NCBI GenBank assembly: GCA_014238335.1
Contig: JABABI010000012.1
Location: 1 to 64,000 of the forward strand
DNA: 64,000 bases
DNA from: Fuerstiella sp.
Lineage (GTDB): Bacteria > Planctomycetota > Planctomycetia > Planctomycetales > Planctomycetaceae
Direction of reading: 5' to 3'
Both the position numbers and the translations under genes were made by a program. This document shows, piece by piece, positions 61,097 to 64,000 of the stretch. The notes under the pieces were generated by a model. The model was not told where the DNA came from. It saw only the letters and a list, made by a program, of their open reading frames with translations, and made no database searches. The stretch's first letter is position 1. Each line of letters starts with the position of its first letter.

Positions 61097-63031
61097 ATGG
61101 CCGGAGTGCCTCATATGCCCGTAGATAGTGCTAAAGAACAGTTTACATTTCAGGCAGAAATCAGCCGTTTACTGCATCTGCTGTCAGAATCGCTGTATCA
61201 GAACCGCGAAATCACAATTCGCGAATTGGTTTCCAATGCGTCAGATGCGCTCGACAAACTTCGTCACTCGGCACTGACTGACTCGGCGATCGATGCGTCA
61301 GAGCTGACGATCACAATCGAACCGAACGGGGACGAGAATCTGCTCACGATCCGCGACAACGGGGTCGGGATGACGCGGGACGAGCTTGTTCAGAATCTGG
61401 GGACGATTGCCCACAGTGGTTCCCTGGAGTTTCTTCAGAACCTGCAAAAGGCTGAGAACAAGGATGACGTCTCGCTGATCGGTCAGTTTGGTGTTGGCTT
61501 CTATTCTTCGTTCATGCTGTCAGAACGTGTCGAAGTCCGCACACGCAGCTGGACGGAGGATTCCGGCTGGATCTGGGAATCTACCGGAGACGGGGCCTTC
61601 ACTATTGCCGAACCTCAGGAGGCGTTACCTCGCGGCACGGAAGTTCGACTGCATCTGAAAAAAGACCTGACGGAATTCACAGACACGTCGCGTCTGAAGT
61701 ACATTCTGAAGAAATACTCCACGTTTGTGCCTCATGCAATCATGGTGGACGGCGAGCACATTAACGACCAGCCACCGATCTGGGTCGAACCGAAGAGCAC
61801 GGTCACGGATGAACAGTATCAGGAATTCTACGAATACCTGACGCATTTTCCCGGTCAGAAGCCGCTATGGCATCTGCATCTAACGGCTGATTCGCCGTTT
61901 CAGTTTCACAGCATTTTGTATTGTCCCGAGACCAACCTGGAACGGATGGGATTTGGACGTTCGGAACATGGACTGCATCTGTGTGCCAAACGAATTCTGG
62001 TTCAGAACGACAACCGGGATCTGATTCCGGACTACCTGCGTTTTCTGCGGGGCATCGTTGATTCTGAAGACCTTCCGCTGAATGTGTCTCGCGAAGCGCT
62101 GCAGGACAACACGGTCTTCCGCAAGATGCAGAAGGTGATTACAAAGAAGGTTCTCGATCATCTGGATTCGATTGCCGGCGACGACGCTGAGGCATACGCG
62201 AAGTTCTACCGTGACTTCGGTGCGATCCTGCGTGAAGGGATTGGGTCAGACTTTGATCATCGTGACCGTCTGGCAAAGTTGCTGCGTTTTCAGTCCACCA
62301 ACAGCACCGCAGAAGATGGCCTGGCGTCATTGGCGGGGTACTGCGCACGCGCGGGTGACGATCAAAAGCAGGTGTACTTCGCAACCGGATCTGATATGTC
62401 TGCCGTCCTGCGAGACCCCAATCTCGAGATCTTCCGCGAGCGAAATCTGGAGGTTTTGGTGCTGACCGATCCCGTCGATGAATATGTTCTGTCGACACTT
62501 GGCAGTTTCGAAGACAGAGATCTGGTATCAATCGATTCTGCAGACCTTAAGCTGCCCGGCAGTGAGTCTTCTGATTCCGAGTCCGATGACGACGAGAAAA
62601 AAGAAACCTCCAGCGACGACGCCGATGTGCCTCAGGGATTCGACACAGTCTTGAAGCTCATCAAAGAAGTTCTCGGTGATCAGGTGGAAGACGTCCGGAA
62701 ATCGGAGCGACTGACGGAAAGTGCCTGTTGCCTTGTGAATGCCAAGGGGGCGCAAAGTACGACGATGCAGAAAGTGCTGCAGGTCAACATGCCGGACTTT
62801 GAGATGTCAAAAATGATTTTGGAGATCAACCCCCGCGCGACACTGATCGGTCGGCTGTGTGAGATTTCAGTAAATGACGACAACTCGGGGTTCGTCAGAA
62901 CGTGTGGACAGCAGCTGTACGCCGACGCCATGATCATGGCTGGACTCGCTCCGAACGGCAGCGAAATGGCCGACCGCGTCCAGAGCTTCATGATGGAACT
63001 GGCGCAACAACGATCTTCGATCAAGACGTAA
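61097..63031 (+). CDS. htpG: Molecular chaperone HtpG (Hsp90)
   Basis: '[39 protein letters not shown]', '[25 protein letters not shown]', '[13 protein letters not shown]'. The start may be ATG 61115 instead. Confidence 0.97.
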
Positions 63032-63032
63032 G

Positions 63033-63085
63033 AGAGGACGGCCCGTCCGCCAGTGCGAGCTGCCGCTCGAAACCTGTTGTGCCGA
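63033..63085. repeat. Post-stop double-hairpin repeat, copy B
   Basis: agagaggacggcccgtccgccagtgcgagctgccgctcgaaacctgttg; see copy A. Confidence 0.5.
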
Positions 63086-63225
63086 GTCGTCAGAAATTAT
63101 TTCAGCGGGGCATTCTGTAGATTCCGCCGAACATCTATGCGACTGCAGACGGGGTACTCAGCACCTGACAGAGAATCGTATTTCCGCTGTTCGTACCACA
63201 GCAGATTTCATTCAGTATTGATCTT

Positions 63226-64000
63226 ATGTCCGATCTGTTTGCAACAGAAAATTTCACTTGCCTGCGGACGAATCTTCAGCAGCAGGTCTGCGATGATCGA
63301 ACAGACGCATGGCCAGCAGAGCAGCTGCGGGTCATGGCTGATGCCGGGGTGATGTCATGGGACCTGCCCGTCGAGTGGGGTGGTCTGGATTTGGAACCGG
63401 TCGATCAGCTGGAAGGCCTTCGCCTGTTGTCTTCCGCGTGTCTGGTTTCGACGTTCGTGCTGACTCAGCGAAGCGCGGCGGTGAGGCGGATTGCTACGAC
63501 TGACAACGAAACAGCAAAGCAGCAGTTGCTGCCAGGTCTGCTTTCCGGTGACATCTTTGCGACGGTGGGAATCTCGCACCTGACGACGTCCGGACAGCAC
63601 CTGAAGACGCCACTGGTACAGGCGTCCGAAACAGCCGGCGGTTTTGTGCTTAACGGCGTCGTTCCGTGGGCGACCGGTGCGACTCAGGCGGACTTCCTGA
63701 TTACTGGCGGAACTCTGGCTGACGGTCGTCAACTTTTGGCCGCAATACCGACAGACGCGGCAGGTGTGGAAGTACAGCCGCCGGTGGAACTAATGGCTCT
63801 GAACGCTTCACAGACCGGTGCCGTGAAGCTTAATGAATTGGTTGTTAATAAGTGGCAGCTACTGCATGGGCCGATGGAACAGGTTATGCAGCACGGGACT
63901 GGTGGCGGCGCCGGTTCGCTGGGCACATCAGCTCTGGCCATTGGAGCAACGGCCGGAACTCTGCGGCACATGACCGAAGAGACGCGGCGCCGGCCGGATC
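63226..64000 (+). CDS. Acyl-CoA dehydrogenase family protein (partial, runs off the window)
   Basis: Own translation: MSDLFATENFTCLRTNLQQQVCDDRTDAWPAEQLRVMADAGVMSWDLPVEWGGLDLEPVDQLEGLRLLSSACLVSTFVLTQRSAAVRRI...FVLNGVVPWATGATQADFLITGG. Absent from the ORF track because no stop lies in the window. Confidence 0.82.
   Translation, partial: MSDLFATENFTCLRTNLQQQVCDDRTDAWPAEQLRVMADAGVMSWDLPVEWGGLDLEPVDQLEGLRLLSSACLVSTFVLTQRSAAVRRIATTDNETAKQQLLPGLLSGDIFATVGISHLTTSGQHLKTPLVQASETAGGFVLNGVVPWATGATQADFLITGGTLADGRQLLAAIPTDAAGVEVQPPVELMALNASQTGAVKLNELVVNKWQLLHGPMEQVMQHGTGGGAGSLGTSALAIGATAGTLRHMTEETRRRPD

Noticed and set aside
60898-61128. ORF encoding HTHTHTHTHTHT
   Set aside because: Produced by translating the CACACT tandem repeat; not a gene.

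Overview
This 64 kb window appears to be chromosomal DNA from a planctomycete. The evidence is PVC-type cytochrome/dehydrogenase fusions, DUF1501 and DUF1080 proteins, a BBP2-like porin, a PASTA-less Ser/Thr kinase repertoire, and formaldehyde-activating enzyme. Most of it is ordinary housekeeping and cell-envelope content: RNase P RNA, recO-bamD-lptE, an mreBCD-PBP2 operon, uvrB, trmB, xerC/D, dxr-rseP, an ECF sigma/anti-sigma operon, tRNA-Glu, csrA, HU, rsmD, htpG and cysS. Less routine items are: (i) a 2031-aa single ORF joining a polysaccharide-deacetylase-like domain, a neutral-ceramidase domain, a PVC dehydrogenase/HEAT region and cytochrome c; (ii) a translationally coupled sigma / anti-sigma / RGG-tailed membrane protein operon; (iii) a CACACT hexanucleotide tract directly 5' of htpG; (iv) two genes that look intact except for a single in-frame stop (YwiC-like at the left edge; a small lipoprotein near 23.4 kb); (v) two 22-nt repeats flanking a ~66-nt inverted repeat; (vi) an isolated fae; (vii) a divergent Nramp-like transporter lacking the DPGN and MPH motifs; (viii) a non-RD Ser/Thr kinase with a probable dCache-like sensor domain. 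No CRISPR array, integrated phage, transposase or classical defence island was seen. I did not find a clear-cut wholly new system; the items above are the best candidates. All assignments come from reading the sequence and ORF translations, with no database search.
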